Source of the DNA: an uncultured Christensenellaceae bacterium
Lineage (GTDB): Bacteria; Bacillota; Clostridia; Christensenellales; Borkfalkiaceae
Direction: 5' to 3'
Length of the DNA: 31,519 nt
NCBI GenBank assembly: GCA_910588465.1
Contig: CAJUOP010000023.1
Location: 1 to 31,519, forward strand
In this document: one piece after another, positions 21,666 to 30,686 of the stretch
Position numbering within the stretch: position 1 is the stretch's first letter
Layout: each line of letters begins with the position of its first letter
Notes under the pieces: model-generated
The model's input: only the letters and a program-made list of their open reading frames with translations
What the model was told of the DNA's origin: nothing
Databases searched by the model: none
Position numbers and translations under genes: made by a program

Positions 21666-23747
21666 TTGAGTAAAACAGTAAAAACGGTGATTGCCGTTAT
21701 TCTGGCTGCCGTTTTGGGCGTTGGGTTATATTTTTTCATTACCGCACAAATCAACAACCAGAAAAAGTGTGATTTTTCGAATCCGCAGGGCGGGGCGGAA
21801 AATCCCGGATTTGTGCAGATGCTGAAACCCGAAAATGCGGAGGGGATTGCTCCCCCCGCGCGCGGCTGGATCGTAAAAGTGGAGTTCGACGGCTATAAAT
21901 GGTACGGTTATACCAGCGTAGACGGTAGGGGTAGCTCGTATGCGTATTGGACGGTGGGACCGAATCCGTTTAATCAGAACACCGATTATCAGTACAGTCA
22001 GGAAGGTTTGGAGGAGCGCGGTATTGCAACCATATTCAACGATCCGAATTCGGGCAGTATGTGGGGCAACGTGCTCTATATCGCATTGTTGGTTGTGGGT
22101 GTGGTTGCATTTTTTATGATATTGCGCGCAACGAGCGGCGGTGGCGGCAAGGTAATGAACTTTGGCAAGACCAAGGCGAAGATTTCTACCAACATAAAAG
22201 TACGCTTTTCCGACGTGGCGGGTGCCGAAGAGGAAAAGGAAGAGTTGCAGGAAGTTGTCGAGTTCTTAAAGAGCCCGAAGAAGTTTTCGAATCTCGGCGC
22301 AAAAATTCCCAAAGGCGTCCTGCTGGTCGGACGCCCCGGTACGGGTAAGACGCTGTTTGCGAAGGCTGTCGCGGGAGAGGCGGGGGTTCCGTTTTTCTCC
22401 GTCAGCGGTTCCGATTTCGTAGAAATGTACGTGGGCGTAGGTGCGTCCCGTGTGCGCGACTTATTTGAGCTTGCCAAACGGAATCAGCCCTGCATTATAT
22501 TTATCGACGAAATCGACGCGGTAGGGCGCCAGCGCGGCGCAGGGCTCGGGGGCGGTCATGACGAACGCGAACAGACCCTCAACCAAATTCTGGTTCAGAT
22601 GGACGGCTTCGAGAGCAACGAGGGGGTCATCGTAATGGCGGCGACCAACCGTGCCGATATCCTCGATAACGCCTTGCTCCGTCCCGGTCGGTTCGATAGA
22701 CAGATTTACGTGCATTTGCCCGACGTAAAGGGAAGAGAGGCAATTTTAAAGGTCCATGCGAGAAACAAACCGTTGGCTCCCGACGTAAACTTTAAAGTGA
22801 TCGCCCGCATTACAAGCGGATTTTCGGGAGCGGACCTTGCAAACCTCTTAAACGAGGCTGCGATTTTGGCGGCGCGTGCCGGAAAGAACACGATCGGAAA
22901 CCTTGAAATTTATGAAGGCATTAACAAAGTTATTCTCGGACCGCAGAAGAAGAGCCGCGTTGTGACCGAGGCGGATAAAAAGAATACCGCCTATCATGAG
23001 GCGGGACACGCGATCCTCGCCAAGCTTTGCACGCATTGCGACGAGGTGCAGGAGGTCTCGATTATTCCTCGCGGTATGGCGGCAGGTTATACGCTTTCCC
23101 GTCCCGAGACGGACGACCGCAAGGACACAGTTAACAAGCTTAACGACGATATCTGTATGGCTCTGGGCGGAAGAGTTGCGGAGGAGCTGGTAATACACGA
23201 CTTTTCGGCGGGCGCTGCGGGCGACATTCAGTCCATCACGCGGGACGCGCGCAGAATGGTGACCGAATGGGGTATGAGCGAGCGGCTGGGACCCATCTGC
23301 TATTCGAGCGACGGTCCCGTATTCCTCGGGCGCGACTATGAGGAGCGCACCTCCTATTCGGAAGAAACCGCGGCGATTATCGACGAGGAAGTAAAGCGCA
23401 TTATCACCACGCAGTACGAGCGCGCGAAAAAGCTGCTTGCCGAAAACCGTTCGGTACTCGACAACATGGCGCGCGTGCTTGTAGAGCGCGAAACCATATA
23501 CACTGAAGAGGTGAATATGCTTATGAAGGGAGCGGGCTGGGAAGAGGTGCTCGCCTATATGGAACAGCACGATAAAGACGTGCCCGACCACCCGTTCGGT
23601 TTGAAGGCGGAAGAGGAAAAGGTCTCCGCCGATGCGAAAGAGGGAGAGCGCTCCGAGCCCGACAAGTCCGAGAAGTCCGACAAGGAAAAGAAATCCGAAA
23701 AATCGGACGGGGACAAAAAAGAGAGCGATAAATCCGATAAGGAGTAA
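21666..23747 (+). CDS. ftsH: ATP-dependent zinc metalloprotease FtsH
   Basis: Membrane-bound AAA+ protease that degrades damaged membrane proteins and regulators. 693 aa. Two membrane helices (about 6-27 and 135-153) flank an extracytoplasmic domain. The AAA+ core has Walker A GRPGTGKT (222-229, with Arg where GPPGTGKT is usual), Walker B IIFIDEID (277-284) and the second region of homology with RPGRFDR (339-345). The zinc protease motif HEAGH is at 444-448. The last 60 residues form a Lys/Asp/Ser/Glu-rich tail (KSEKSDKEKK-like repeats). The start is TTG at 21666, with AAGGAG about eight bases upstream. It is followed after six bases by parA, whose ribosome site overlaps the ftsH stop. Confidence 0.96.
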   Translation: MSKTVKTVIAVILAAVLGVGLYFFITAQINNQKKCDFSNPQGGAENPGFVQMLKPENAEGIAPPARGWIVKVEFDGYKWYGYTSVDGRGSSYAYWTVGPNPFNQNTDYQYSQEGLEERGIATIFNDPNSGSMWGNVLYIALLVVGVVAFFMILRATSGGGGKVMNFGKTKAKISTNIKVRFSDVAGAEEEKEELQEVVEFLKSPKKFSNLGAKIPKGVLLVGRPGTGKTLFAKAVAGEAGVPFFSVSGSDFVEMYVGVGASRVRDLFELAKRNQPCIIFIDEIDAVGRQRGAGLGGGHDEREQTLNQILVQMDGFESNEGVIVMAATNRADILDNALLRPGRFDRQIYVHLPDVKGREAILKVHARNKPLAPDVNFKVIARITSGFSGADLANLLNEAAILAARAGKNTIGNLEIYEGINKVILGPQKKSRVVTEADKKNTAYHEAGHAILAKLCTHCDEVQEVSIIPRGMAAGYTLSRPETDDRKDTVNKLNDDICMALGGRVAEELVIHDFSAGAAGDIQSITRDARRMVTEWGMSERLGPICYSSDGPVFLGRDYEERTSYSEETAAIIDEEVKRIITTQYERAKKLLAENRSVLDNMARVLVERETIYTEEVNMLMKGAGWEEVLAYMEQHDKDVPDHPFGLKAEEEKVSADAKEGERSEPDKSEKSDKEKKSEKSDGDKKESDKSDKE

Positions 23748-23753
23748 TGCGTT

Positions 23754-24527
23754 ATGGGAAAAATTATTTCCTTTTCCAACCAAAAGGGCGGCGTGGGAAA
23801 GACGACGACCTGCGTAAATATGGCGGCATATCTTGCGCGGGAGGGGCGGAAAGTTTTGCTTATCGACCTCGACCCGCAGGGCAACGCCACAACGGGACTC
23901 GGTTTTTCCAAGGGCGCGCTGAAAAAGTCCGTATATAACGTACTTATCGAAGAGGAAGCGGTAAAAGACAACGTTCTGGATACCGAGCTCGAAAATCTTA
24001 AAATCTTGCCCGCGAATATCGATCTGGCGGGGGCGGAGGTCGAGCTCGTATATAAAAAGAACCGCGAAAAGGTGCTGAAAGAGGCGCTGGAAAAAGTAAA
24101 ATCGCAATACGATTATCTGTTGATCGACTGTCCGCCCTCGCTGGGGCTTATCACCATTAACGCGTTGGCGGCTGCCGACAGCGTTGTGATCCCCATTCAG
24201 AGCGAATATTATGCGCTGGAAGGGCTTTCCCAGCTGATGAACTCCATTTCGCTCGTGCGGCAGCACCTGAACAAGAGCTTAAAGGTGGAGGGCGTTGTGC
24301 TCACTATGTACGACGGCAGGTCGATCATCAGCCGTCAGATCGCGGCGGAAATCAAGAAGTTTTTCACGAAAAAATTGTACGAAATCGTGATCCCGCGCAA
24401 CGTGCGCCTTTCCGAGGCGCCCAGCCACGGCAAACCGATTTTACTGCACGATCCCAAATGTGCGGGCGCGCGGGCGTACAGCGCGCTTACGGAAGAGTTT
24501 TTGAAAAAAACGGAAGGGAGAGAATAA
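23754..24527 (+). CDS. parA: chromosome partitioning ATPase ParA/Soj
   Basis: Deviant-Walker ATPase that binds DNA non-specifically when ATP-bound and moves ParB-parS complexes. In Firmicutes it also tunes DnaA activity. A 257-aa protein. Walker A KGGVGKTTT (11-19) carries the signature lysine K11, Walker A' LIDLDPQGN follows, and Walker B is YLLIDCPPSLG (about 122-132). AAGGAG is nine bases before the ATG and inside the ftsH end. parB follows after three bases. Confidence 0.96.
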   Translation: MGKIISFSNQKGGVGKTTTCVNMAAYLAREGRKVLLIDLDPQGNATTGLGFSKGALKKSVYNVLIEEEAVKDNVLDTELENLKILPANIDLAGAEVELVYKKNREKVLKEALEKVKSQYDYLLIDCPPSLGLITINALAAADSVVIPIQSEYYALEGLSQLMNSISLVRQHLNKSLKVEGVVLTMYDGRSIISRQIAAEIKKFFTKKLYEIVIPRNVRLSEAPSHGKPILLHDPKCAGARAYSALTEEFLKKTEGRE

Positions 24528-24530
24528 GAA

Positions 24531-25424
24531 ATGGCAAAAGGTCTTGGAAGAGGGTTGATGGAGTTGTTCGGCGATACAGAGGAGGCTTATGGTAACGCAC
24601 AGCAGGGCGAGGGCGGAAGCGGTGGAGTGACCGAGGTTTCGCTCGAAGAGATCTACCCCAACCCCGATCAGCCGCGTAAGGCGTTCGACGAGGGCGCGAT
24701 GAACGATCTGGCGAACTCCATTAAAGAGCACGGCGTGATCAACCCCATTGTGGTAAACCGCGGCAAGAACGGCAGATATATGATTATCGCGGGCGAGCGG
24801 AGATTCCGCGCCGCGACGATGGCTGGCTTGGAGCGCGTTCCCGTCATTATTAAGGATTACGACGAAAAGGAAATTCAGGAAATTTCCCTGATCGAAAACT
24901 TGCAGCGCGAGGACCTGAACCCCATCGAAGCCGCATACGGCATGAAGAAGCTGATGGAGGAATACAGTCTGACGCAGGAGGTTCTGGCGGAGCGGCTGGG
25001 AAAATCCCGCCCCGCGATCGCCAACACGCTGCGGCTTTTAACGCTGTCCGACACGGTGATCGAGCTGGTCCGTTCCGGAAAGCTTTCCTCCGGACACGCG
25101 CGCACGCTGGTGCCCGTTCCCAAGGAGGAACAGGCGGCGCTTGCGGAGGAATGCGTTAGAAACGGCTGGTCCGTCCGCGAGGCGGAGCGCGCGGTAAAGC
25201 AGTATCTCAATCCGCCCGAAGTGCTCGCCCGCGACAAGGAGAAGAAAAACGCCCTGGCGAACGCCGAGCTTAAACATTTGGTGGAGCGGATGCGCCACAC
25301 GTTCAGCACCAAGGTTTCGTTGATCGGAACGGAGAAAAAGGGCAGAATTTATATCGACTATTACACCCGCGACGATCTGGATCGGATCAGCGAAATTCTC
25401 GATATTCTCGAACGGCAGGAATAA
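24531..25424 (+). CDS. parB: chromosome partitioning protein ParB/Spo0J
   Basis: CTP-dependent DNA clamp that loads at parS and spreads. A 297-aa protein. The CTP-binding N-domain includes NPDQPRKAFDE and the GERRFR motif (88-93). ENLQREDLNPIEAA follows, and then the parS-reading HTH (about 146-169, LTQEVLAERLGKSRPAIANT) and a C-terminal dimerisation domain ending LDILERQE. Two parS sites lie upstream of the same gene string, at 21396 and 21440. GGGAG is about ten bases before the ATG. Last gene of ftsH-parA-parB. Confidence 0.96.
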   Translation: MAKGLGRGLMELFGDTEEAYGNAQQGEGGSGGVTEVSLEEIYPNPDQPRKAFDEGAMNDLANSIKEHGVINPIVVNRGKNGRYMIIAGERRFRAATMAGLERVPVIIKDYDEKEIQEISLIENLQREDLNPIEAAYGMKKLMEEYSLTQEVLAERLGKSRPAIANTLRLLTLSDTVIELVRSGKLSSGHARTLVPVPKEEQAALAEECVRNGWSVREAERAVKQYLNPPEVLARDKEKKNALANAELKHLVERMRHTFSTKVSLIGTEKKGRIYIDYYTRDDLDRISEILDILERQE

Positions 25425-25427
25425 TTC

Positions 25428-25456
25428 AAAAGCGCCTCATGAGGGGGCGCTTTTTT
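25428..25456 (+). terminator. intrinsic terminator after parB
   Basis: Stem AAAAGCGCC (25428-25436) with GGCGCTTTT (25446-25454) and a T-run. May also serve the leftward AraC gene ending at 25470. Confidence 0.85.
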
Positions 25457-25469
25457 GTATGCCGCAAAT

Positions 25470-26225
25470 TTAATCGGTTTCCGCGAGATATTCGCGGGGG
25501 GATTTTCCCAAAACTTTTTTAAAGTTCAAATAGTACTGTTGCGGGCTGTTAAAGCCGCACATATCGTATATCGCGGAGGACTTATGCGTTTTCAGCAGGG
25601 GCAGCGACTTAAACACGCGCACGCGGTTTACGTAAGAGGTAAAGCTCGCAGTGATCCGGGCGTTGAACAGGCGGGAAAAGTGGCATTTGGAATAGCCGAA
25701 CCGTTCCGCTGCCGAAGCGAGTGTGATCGGCTCTGCGTAATGCTCGTCGATATAGGCGAGGATCTCGCGCAGGATGTCCTGTCCCTGCTCCCTTGCGGGA
25801 ACGAACGTTCCCTCTTCGAGCAGCCGTCCCAGCGCGTAATTGATAATGCCGCGCGTTAAAACGGGATTGCTGGGTTTGGAAAACCGCTTTAAACATTCGG
25901 CGATCTCTTCCGCGAATTCCCCCGAAAACACGTTGTTTTTTAACGTCAGGTTGCGCACGGCGGAAAAGAATGCTCCGCAATATTCGACGGGAAACGCCGC
26001 GCAGCGCTGGATCCCTCCGGAAATTCCGTAGGCGTGCACGTCGAACGGCATACACACGAGAAGCTCGCCCTTGTTCAGCGTGAAACGCCTTTCGTTGAGC
26101 AAAACCTGCTTTTCGCCCGAAAGCACGTATAAAAGCTCTACCGCCTTATGGATATGCGGAGAGCAGAGGCAGTCGCGTTCGCTGTTGTAATAGAGGGCGT
26201 TTTCCCGTACGTTTTCATAAAACAT
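25470..26225 (-). CDS. AraC-family transcriptional regulator
   Basis: A 251-aa regulator. An N-terminal cupin-like sensor (about 20-100; SPHIHKAVELLYVLSGEKQV, then KGELLVCMPFDVHAYG) probably binds a sugar. The C-terminal double HTH (about 150-248) carries ITLASAAERFGYSKCHFSRL and the AraC signature MCGFNSPQQYYLNFKKVLGK ahead of SPREYL. It is divergent from a GH31 glycosidase across about 100 bases, so it most likely controls that gene in response to its substrate or product. The ATG lacks an obvious ribosome site; a promoter lies on the far side of the shared region. Confidence 0.92.
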   Translation of the reverse strand: MFYENVRENALYYNSERDCLCSPHIHKAVELLYVLSGEKQVLLNERRFTLNKGELLVCMPFDVHAYGISGGIQRCAAFPVEYCGAFFSAVRNLTLKNNVFSGEFAEEIAECLKRFSKPSNPVLTRGIINYALGRLLEEGTFVPAREQGQDILREILAYIDEHYAEPITLASAAERFGYSKCHFSRLFNARITASFTSYVNRVRVFKSLPLLKTHKSSAIYDMCGFNSPQQYYLNFKKVLGKSPREYLAETD

Positions 26226-26283
26226 CGCAATATTTATTAGTTTTACGGCAAAAATTATGAACTATTCCGCAAAATTTATGTTA

Positions 26284-26312
26284 ATATTATCATACCGAAT
26301 AAATAAAGTCAA
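26284..26312 (-). promoter_or_regulatory. AraC gene promoter
   Basis: Minus-strand TTGACT (26307-26312), 17 bases, TAATAT (26284-26289). It gives a leader of about 50-60 bases. The glycosidase promoter on the other strand is weaker and overlaps, as expected for an activator-controlled gene. Confidence 0.65.
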
Positions 26313-26325
26313 GAGGAATCAGGGT

Positions 26326-28713
26326 ATGTTAGACAAACATTTGCGGGCGGAAACCCGTCCCGTCGCAAACGAGAAGAATCTGGTGTTCTGGAAGGACTAC
26401 CGCGTAACGGTGCTGTTCGACAGACTGTTCCGCGTCGAGCGGTCTGCGGAGGGGAGGTTTACGGACGAGGCCACGCAGGCGGTGTGGTTCCGCGATATGC
26501 CGGAAAACAAGTTTACCGTGACCGCGGCGGAGGACGCGCTTACCGTGGATACGGGCGCCGTAAAGCTGGTGTTAAAGGAAAAATTCGAACAAAGCTATGC
26601 GGTGCTGGGAGGTAGCGAATGCAAACTGAGTAACGCGGGGAATTTGCTCGGCACCTATCGCACGCTGGACGGATTCGACGGCGATATGTACATGTATCAC
26701 GGCACGCCCGAAAAAATTACGCTCGGCACGGGCGTTTGTTCGAAAACGGGCGTTGCAATCGTCGACGACGGCAAATCCCTTTTGCTGGATAAAAACGGCG
26801 AGATCCGCGCGCGGGAAGAAAATGCCTTCGATCTGTACGTGTTCGCCTACGGCAAAGACTTCCGCGCGGCGTTGCGGGCATTTTTCGCCGTCGAGGGAGA
26901 CACTCCCATGATCCCGCGCTATGCGCTGGGCAACTGGTGGAGCCGCTACTACGTGTACACCGACAGGAGCTATTTGCAGCTGTTAAACAAATTCGAAGAG
27001 CACAACGTTCCGCTGAGCGTTGCCACCATCGACATGGACTGGCACTATTCGGTGCACATCGACGAGGAAAAACAGATTTCGGCGCTGGGCAGAAATACCG
27101 AATTTTACGGCGGAAACAGCGGCTGGACGGGATACAGCTGGAATAAAAACCTCTTCCCCGACTATAAGGGATTTTTAAAGAAGATTCAGGAAAAGAATCT
27201 GAAAATCACCCTCAATCTTCACCCTGCGGACGGCGTGCGCTGGTTCGAGGACAGTTATAACGAAATGGCGAAGGCGCTCGGGCGCGACGCATCCACGCTC
27301 GAAAAGATCCCCTTCGACGTGACCTCGCCCGAATTCATGAATCAGTATTTTAAGATTTTGCACAAGCCGTACGAGAGCGACGGCGTGGAGTTCTGGTGGA
27401 TCGACTGGCAGCAGGGTGAGGCGAGCGGCATGAAGGGCCTCGATCCGCTTTGGGCGCTCAATCACTATCATTATCTCGACAGCGCGGTCAATCACGACCA
27501 CGGGCTGGTGCTCTCGCGCTATTGCGGCGCGGGCGCACACCGCTATCCGCTCGGCTTTACGGGGGATACGTATATTTCATGGAACACGCTCGACTATCTC
27601 CCTTATTTTACTTTGACCGCTTCGAACGTAGGATATTGCTGGTGGAGCCACGATATCGGCGGGCATATGCAGGGCGTGCAGGACGGCGAGCTTTACGTGC
27701 GTTCGCTGCAATTCGGCGTGTTCAATCCCGTGAACCGTTTGCACTCCACCTGCAATCAGGCGGTGACGAAGGAGCCTTGGTACTATCCGAACGGCTGCGG
27801 AGAGATCGCGATGCGGTATCTTCGTTTCCGCCATAAGCTGGTCCCCTATCTGTATTCCGCGGCTTACCGCACGCATACGGAAGGGCGGGCGCTCGTCGAA
27901 CCCATGTATTACGAATATCCCGACGAGGAAGAGGCTTACCGCGTGAAAAATCAGTATCTGTTCGGCGATCAGCTCATGGTCGCGCCCGTAACGAAAAAGG
28001 GCGGCACGGGCGGATACGCGAAAAAGGACGTTTGGTTCCCCAAGGGCGTCTGGACGGATATTTTTACCGGCGAGCGGTACGAGGGCGGAAAAACGGTCAC
28101 GGTGCGCCGTACCCTTGAAAATATTCCCGTATTCGCACGGGCGGGCGCGGTGCTTCCGCTCGACGAGGAGGTCGCCGGCAACGGCTGCCCGCTTCCCCGA
28201 ACGCTTAGGGTCAAGGCGTTCTGCGGCAACGGTATGTTCGAGCTGTACGAGGACAGCGGGAAAAAATGCGCGGTCACGACGTTCGTCAACGCGGGTAAGA
28301 AGGGCGAGCAGACGTTAAAGATCGGGATCGCGGGAGACGCGGGCGTGATCCCTGCGGACCGTAAACTCATCGTGGAGTTTGCCGACGCGCCTTACGGTGC
28401 GGTTTCCGTTACGGCAAGCGGAGCGCCCGCAGCGTTCCGCGAAACGGTTGCCGACCGTCCCACCGTCGTTTTGGAGGGGTTAAAGGCGGGAACGGAATAC
28501 TGCGTGACGCTTACCTATCGGGAGCCGACCCGTTTGGAGCGGATAAAGGAGAACGCGCTCCACGTACTGCTGCAGGCGGAGGGCTCCAACGCCGTCAAAG
28601 AAACTCTTCACGGAAAGCTGGCTGCCGTCAGATCGGAAACGGCGTTCGTCGAGACTGTTCAGAAGAGCGAGTTGCCGCAAATCGTAAAAGATAAATTGCT
28701 CGAAACGCTGTAA
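26326..28713 (+). CDS. glycoside hydrolase family 31 (alpha-glucosidase/alpha-xylosidase type)
   Basis: Retaining glycosidase acting on alpha-linked sugars; the exact substrate is not readable. A 795-aa protein without signal peptide, so it probably acts in the cytoplasm on imported oligosaccharides. The beta-sandwich N-domain (to about 190) precedes the catalytic barrel. The nucleophile candidate is D360 in EFWWIDWQQG and the acid/base candidate D414 in GFTGDTYISW. SHDIGGH and the aromatic motif GYCWW follow. Beta domains and a C-terminal helical extension (about 740-795) end the protein. ATG 26326 is preferred, with AGAGGA about eight bases upstream; an in-frame ATG further up (26257) lacks one. 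Divergent AraC gene suggests substrate-induced expression. No transporter is adjacent. Confidence 0.92.
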   Translation: MLDKHLRAETRPVANEKNLVFWKDYRVTVLFDRLFRVERSAEGRFTDEATQAVWFRDMPENKFTVTAAEDALTVDTGAVKLVLKEKFEQSYAVLGGSECKLSNAGNLLGTYRTLDGFDGDMYMYHGTPEKITLGTGVCSKTGVAIVDDGKSLLLDKNGEIRAREENAFDLYVFAYGKDFRAALRAFFAVEGDTPMIPRYALGNWWSRYYVYTDRSYLQLLNKFEEHNVPLSVATIDMDWHYSVHIDEEKQISALGRNTEFYGGNSGWTGYSWNKNLFPDYKGFLKKIQEKNLKITLNLHPADGVRWFEDSYNEMAKALGRDASTLEKIPFDVTSPEFMNQYFKILHKPYESDGVEFWWIDWQQGEASGMKGLDPLWALNHYHYLDSAVNHDHGLVLSRYCGAGAHRYPLGFTGDTYISWNTLDYLPYFTLTASNVGYCWWSHDIGGHMQGVQDGELYVRSLQFGVFNPVNRLHSTCNQAVTKEPWYYPNGCGEIAMRYLRFRHKLVPYLYSAAYRTHTEGRALVEPMYYEYPDEEEAYRVKNQYLFGDQLMVAPVTKKGGTGGYAKKDVWFPKGVWTDIFTGERYEGGKTVTVRRTLENIPVFARAGAVLPLDEEVAGNGCPLPRTLRVKAFCGNGMFELYEDSGKKCAVTTFVNAGKKGEQTLKIGIAGDAGVIPADRKLIVEFADAPYGAVSVTASGAPAAFRETVADRPTVVLEGLKAGTEYCVTLTYREPTRLERIKENALHVLLQAEGSNAVKETLHGKLAAVRSETAFVETVQKSELPQIVKDKLLETL

Positions 28714-28789
28714 TCGACAAAAAAGAAAAGGATTTTCGCGCAAAACAGAAAATAATTATAGAAAATAAAAAATATTTTCAAAAACAATC

Positions 28790-28818
28790 TTGACAAACTC
28801 CCCGAACGGTAGTAATAT
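28790..28818 (+). promoter_or_regulatory. promoter of the 593-aa lipoprotein gene
   Basis: TTGACA (28790-28795), 17 bases, TAATAT (28813-28818), 28 bases before the ATG. The lipoprotein gene is therefore independent of the glycosidase promoter. Confidence 0.82.
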
Positions 28819-28846
28819 GAAACTATCTTATAAGGGGAGTTTTTGT

Positions 28847-30628
28847 ATGACGGTTAAAAAATGTTCGGTTGCGCTGGCGGCGGCGTTCGCCCTGCTCGCG
28901 TTTTGCGCGTGCGGAGAGAAGGATAGCGGGTTTTCCTCGGAGGAATTTTTGCACCTGCCCGAGCTCCGCTTGTCCTCCTTTTACGCCTCGGCGGACGGCG
29001 ACGGTTCGAACAGGGTAAAAATGCGCGTGCCCTTCGACGACACGTTTAAGTTCGATTTCGCGGAAACGCAGGTAAAGCGCGTCAGGGTATACGACGAAAA
29101 CGGAGGCGTTCTCGCAAGCGGTTCCCGTCCGTTCGAGCTGGCGTTAAAAAAGGACGCGCTGATATTTGCGGAATATACGGCGGCAAAGGCGCGCGTGGAA
29201 GTAAAGGTGAGCGCAAAAGCCAACAAGTCGCTGCTGCCGTTCGATCCCGTGAACGTTCCTTCGCCCGATTCGTTTTCCGTAACGGGCGGCGCGGAGGATC
29301 CTCTTCAGCCCGCAAATCTTACCTATAAAAAACGGGCGGATACGCTTTACGCCTATTCCAACGCGCCCGAGGCGTTAACGGACAACTGCCTCAACACCGC
29401 GATGATCCGCCACGACGTTACCGACCGCGAGGTGTTTTTCACCTTCGAGCATCAGACGGGAAAACTGAAAACGGGCGCCTATTACGGCTATCAGGTGCGC
29501 AATACGGGAACGGAAGATATGTACGTTACCGTAAAAAACGCGGGGATGCAGGTGTACGGCGCGGGATCGTTTTACGGCGAACAGGAATGGACGCAGTTTT
29601 ACAATACCGAATTTAAGCTGCCCGATAAGAGCGAATGGTCGCAGGGCGAGCACGACAGCTTTGCCGCCTGGTACGGATTTTCGGGAAAATACAAGAGCCT
29701 GAACTATCAGCCCGCTACCTATAAGATCCCTGCGGGAAATTATATGTACGTGCTCGGCGGGACCAAATCGGATTCCTACAACAATTACACCGTGTTGGGC
29801 GCGGACGCAAAGACGAACGAAAGCTGCCAGAACGGCGCCGTGCTGTTTCACGTAACGGGCGAGGCGGAAGCGGCGTTTTTCGTGTATGAGGATCCCGCAA
29901 AGATAAAAGACGACGTTACCTCTCATTACGGCGTGCGCGCGGACAGCAAGCGGGAAAACATCGGCATCGACGAGGGCGCCATGGTAGACGGGCAGGCAAC
30001 GTGGATATTCAACGACGCGACGCCCGCGCAGTCGTTGCCCGTTACGTTTACCAACTATTATAAAGACTTCCCCGAAGCGGAGCTCGGCGAGGACGGTAAG
30101 CCGCTGCCCGTCACGGGCGAACCGTTTGCCGCGATCGAATCGACCGCGCACGAGCAGACCGCCAGGCGGTACTATACGCACAGCAACGTGCAGAGCAATC
30201 ATCTTGCCGTCGGAACGGACATGACCGACTTCCACAGCATTTACGAGGGGAAGCGCGAAATCGTGGTCGGCAATCATTATTTCGATGCGAGCGGACGGCT
30301 TGCAAACATCGGAAACTGGATGAAGGACTATATCGACACGTATACCTTCGTTAATCAGGGAGATAACGAGCGGGAAATCACGGTCGAGATCATTCCCGAA
30401 AACAGCGGCGCGCTCACAACGCTGGTGCGCGGCGCGGACGGAAAGCTGATCGAGGGAACGGCGGGATACAGCATGAAATACAAGGCGACCCAATACGGAG
30501 ACGAAATTTTCGAACCCTTCCGCTATACCGTAACGGTGAAGCCGCACAGCGTTTTGCAGTTCCACGTGGAATACAACCTCATGGCGAATTCCTACGGGAA
30601 GGTTTCGCACGAAGTATTTTTAAAGTAA
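28847..30628 (+). CDS. large predicted lipoprotein, unknown function
   Basis: A 593-aa exported protein. The signal peptide MTVKKCSVALAAAFALLAFC ends in a cysteine-rich junction (CACGEKD); C22 is a likely lipidation site, although position -3 is Phe. The mature part is beta-rich and polar, with many Tyr/Trp/Asn residues (GAYYGYQVRNTGTEDMYVTV, YTFVNQGDNEREITVEIIPE). The segment around 410-520 repeats Asn/Gly/His-rich turns. No catalytic motif or known domain is recognised by eye. It might bind carbohydrate or be a cell-surface adhesin, given the GH31 neighbour (inference). The ATG at 28847 has AAGGGGAG upstream; an earlier in-frame ATG (28790) would lie in the promoter and lacks one. Confidence 0.88.
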   Translation: MTVKKCSVALAAAFALLAFCACGEKDSGFSSEEFLHLPELRLSSFYASADGDGSNRVKMRVPFDDTFKFDFAETQVKRVRVYDENGGVLASGSRPFELALKKDALIFAEYTAAKARVEVKVSAKANKSLLPFDPVNVPSPDSFSVTGGAEDPLQPANLTYKKRADTLYAYSNAPEALTDNCLNTAMIRHDVTDREVFFTFEHQTGKLKTGAYYGYQVRNTGTEDMYVTVKNAGMQVYGAGSFYGEQEWTQFYNTEFKLPDKSEWSQGEHDSFAAWYGFSGKYKSLNYQPATYKIPAGNYMYVLGGTKSDSYNNYTVLGADAKTNESCQNGAVLFHVTGEAEAAFFVYEDPAKIKDDVTSHYGVRADSKRENIGIDEGAMVDGQATWIFNDATPAQSLPVTFTNYYKDFPEAELGEDGKPLPVTGEPFAAIESTAHEQTARRYYTHSNVQSNHLAVGTDMTDFHSIYEGKREIVVGNHYFDASGRLANIGNWMKDYIDTYTFVNQGDNEREITVEIIPENSGALTTLVRGADGKLIEGTAGYSMKYKATQYGDEIFEPFRYTVTVKPHSVLQFHVEYNLMANSYGKVSHEVFLK

Positions 30629-30646
30629 TATATATAATAATGTATA

Positions 30647-30682
30647 GAAAAGCCCCCGCTGCAATAAAAGGCAGCGGGGGCT
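30647..30682 (-). terminator. intrinsic terminator, mainly leftward
   Basis: Strong 12-bp stem AGCCCCCGCTGC and complement (30651-30682) with eight-base loop. The minus strand then has TTTTCT. The plus side lacks a T-run, so it mainly ends the 79-aa gene but may impede rightward transcription. Confidence 0.85.
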
Positions 30683-30686
30683 CTGC

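Noticed and set aside
22848..24266. 472-codon open frame opposite ftsH and parA
   Set aside because: Spans two convincing genes and the gap between them. No signature is present, and it is a composition artefact.
29844..29859. Third parS-like string TGTTTCACGTAACGGG
   Set aside because: Only the first ten bases match the 16-bp palindrome. The right arm is lost and it lies in a coding region.
29375..30610. 411-codon open frame opposite the lipoprotein gene
   Set aside because: The plus-strand gene has a signal peptide, ribosome site and promoter. The antisense frame has none.
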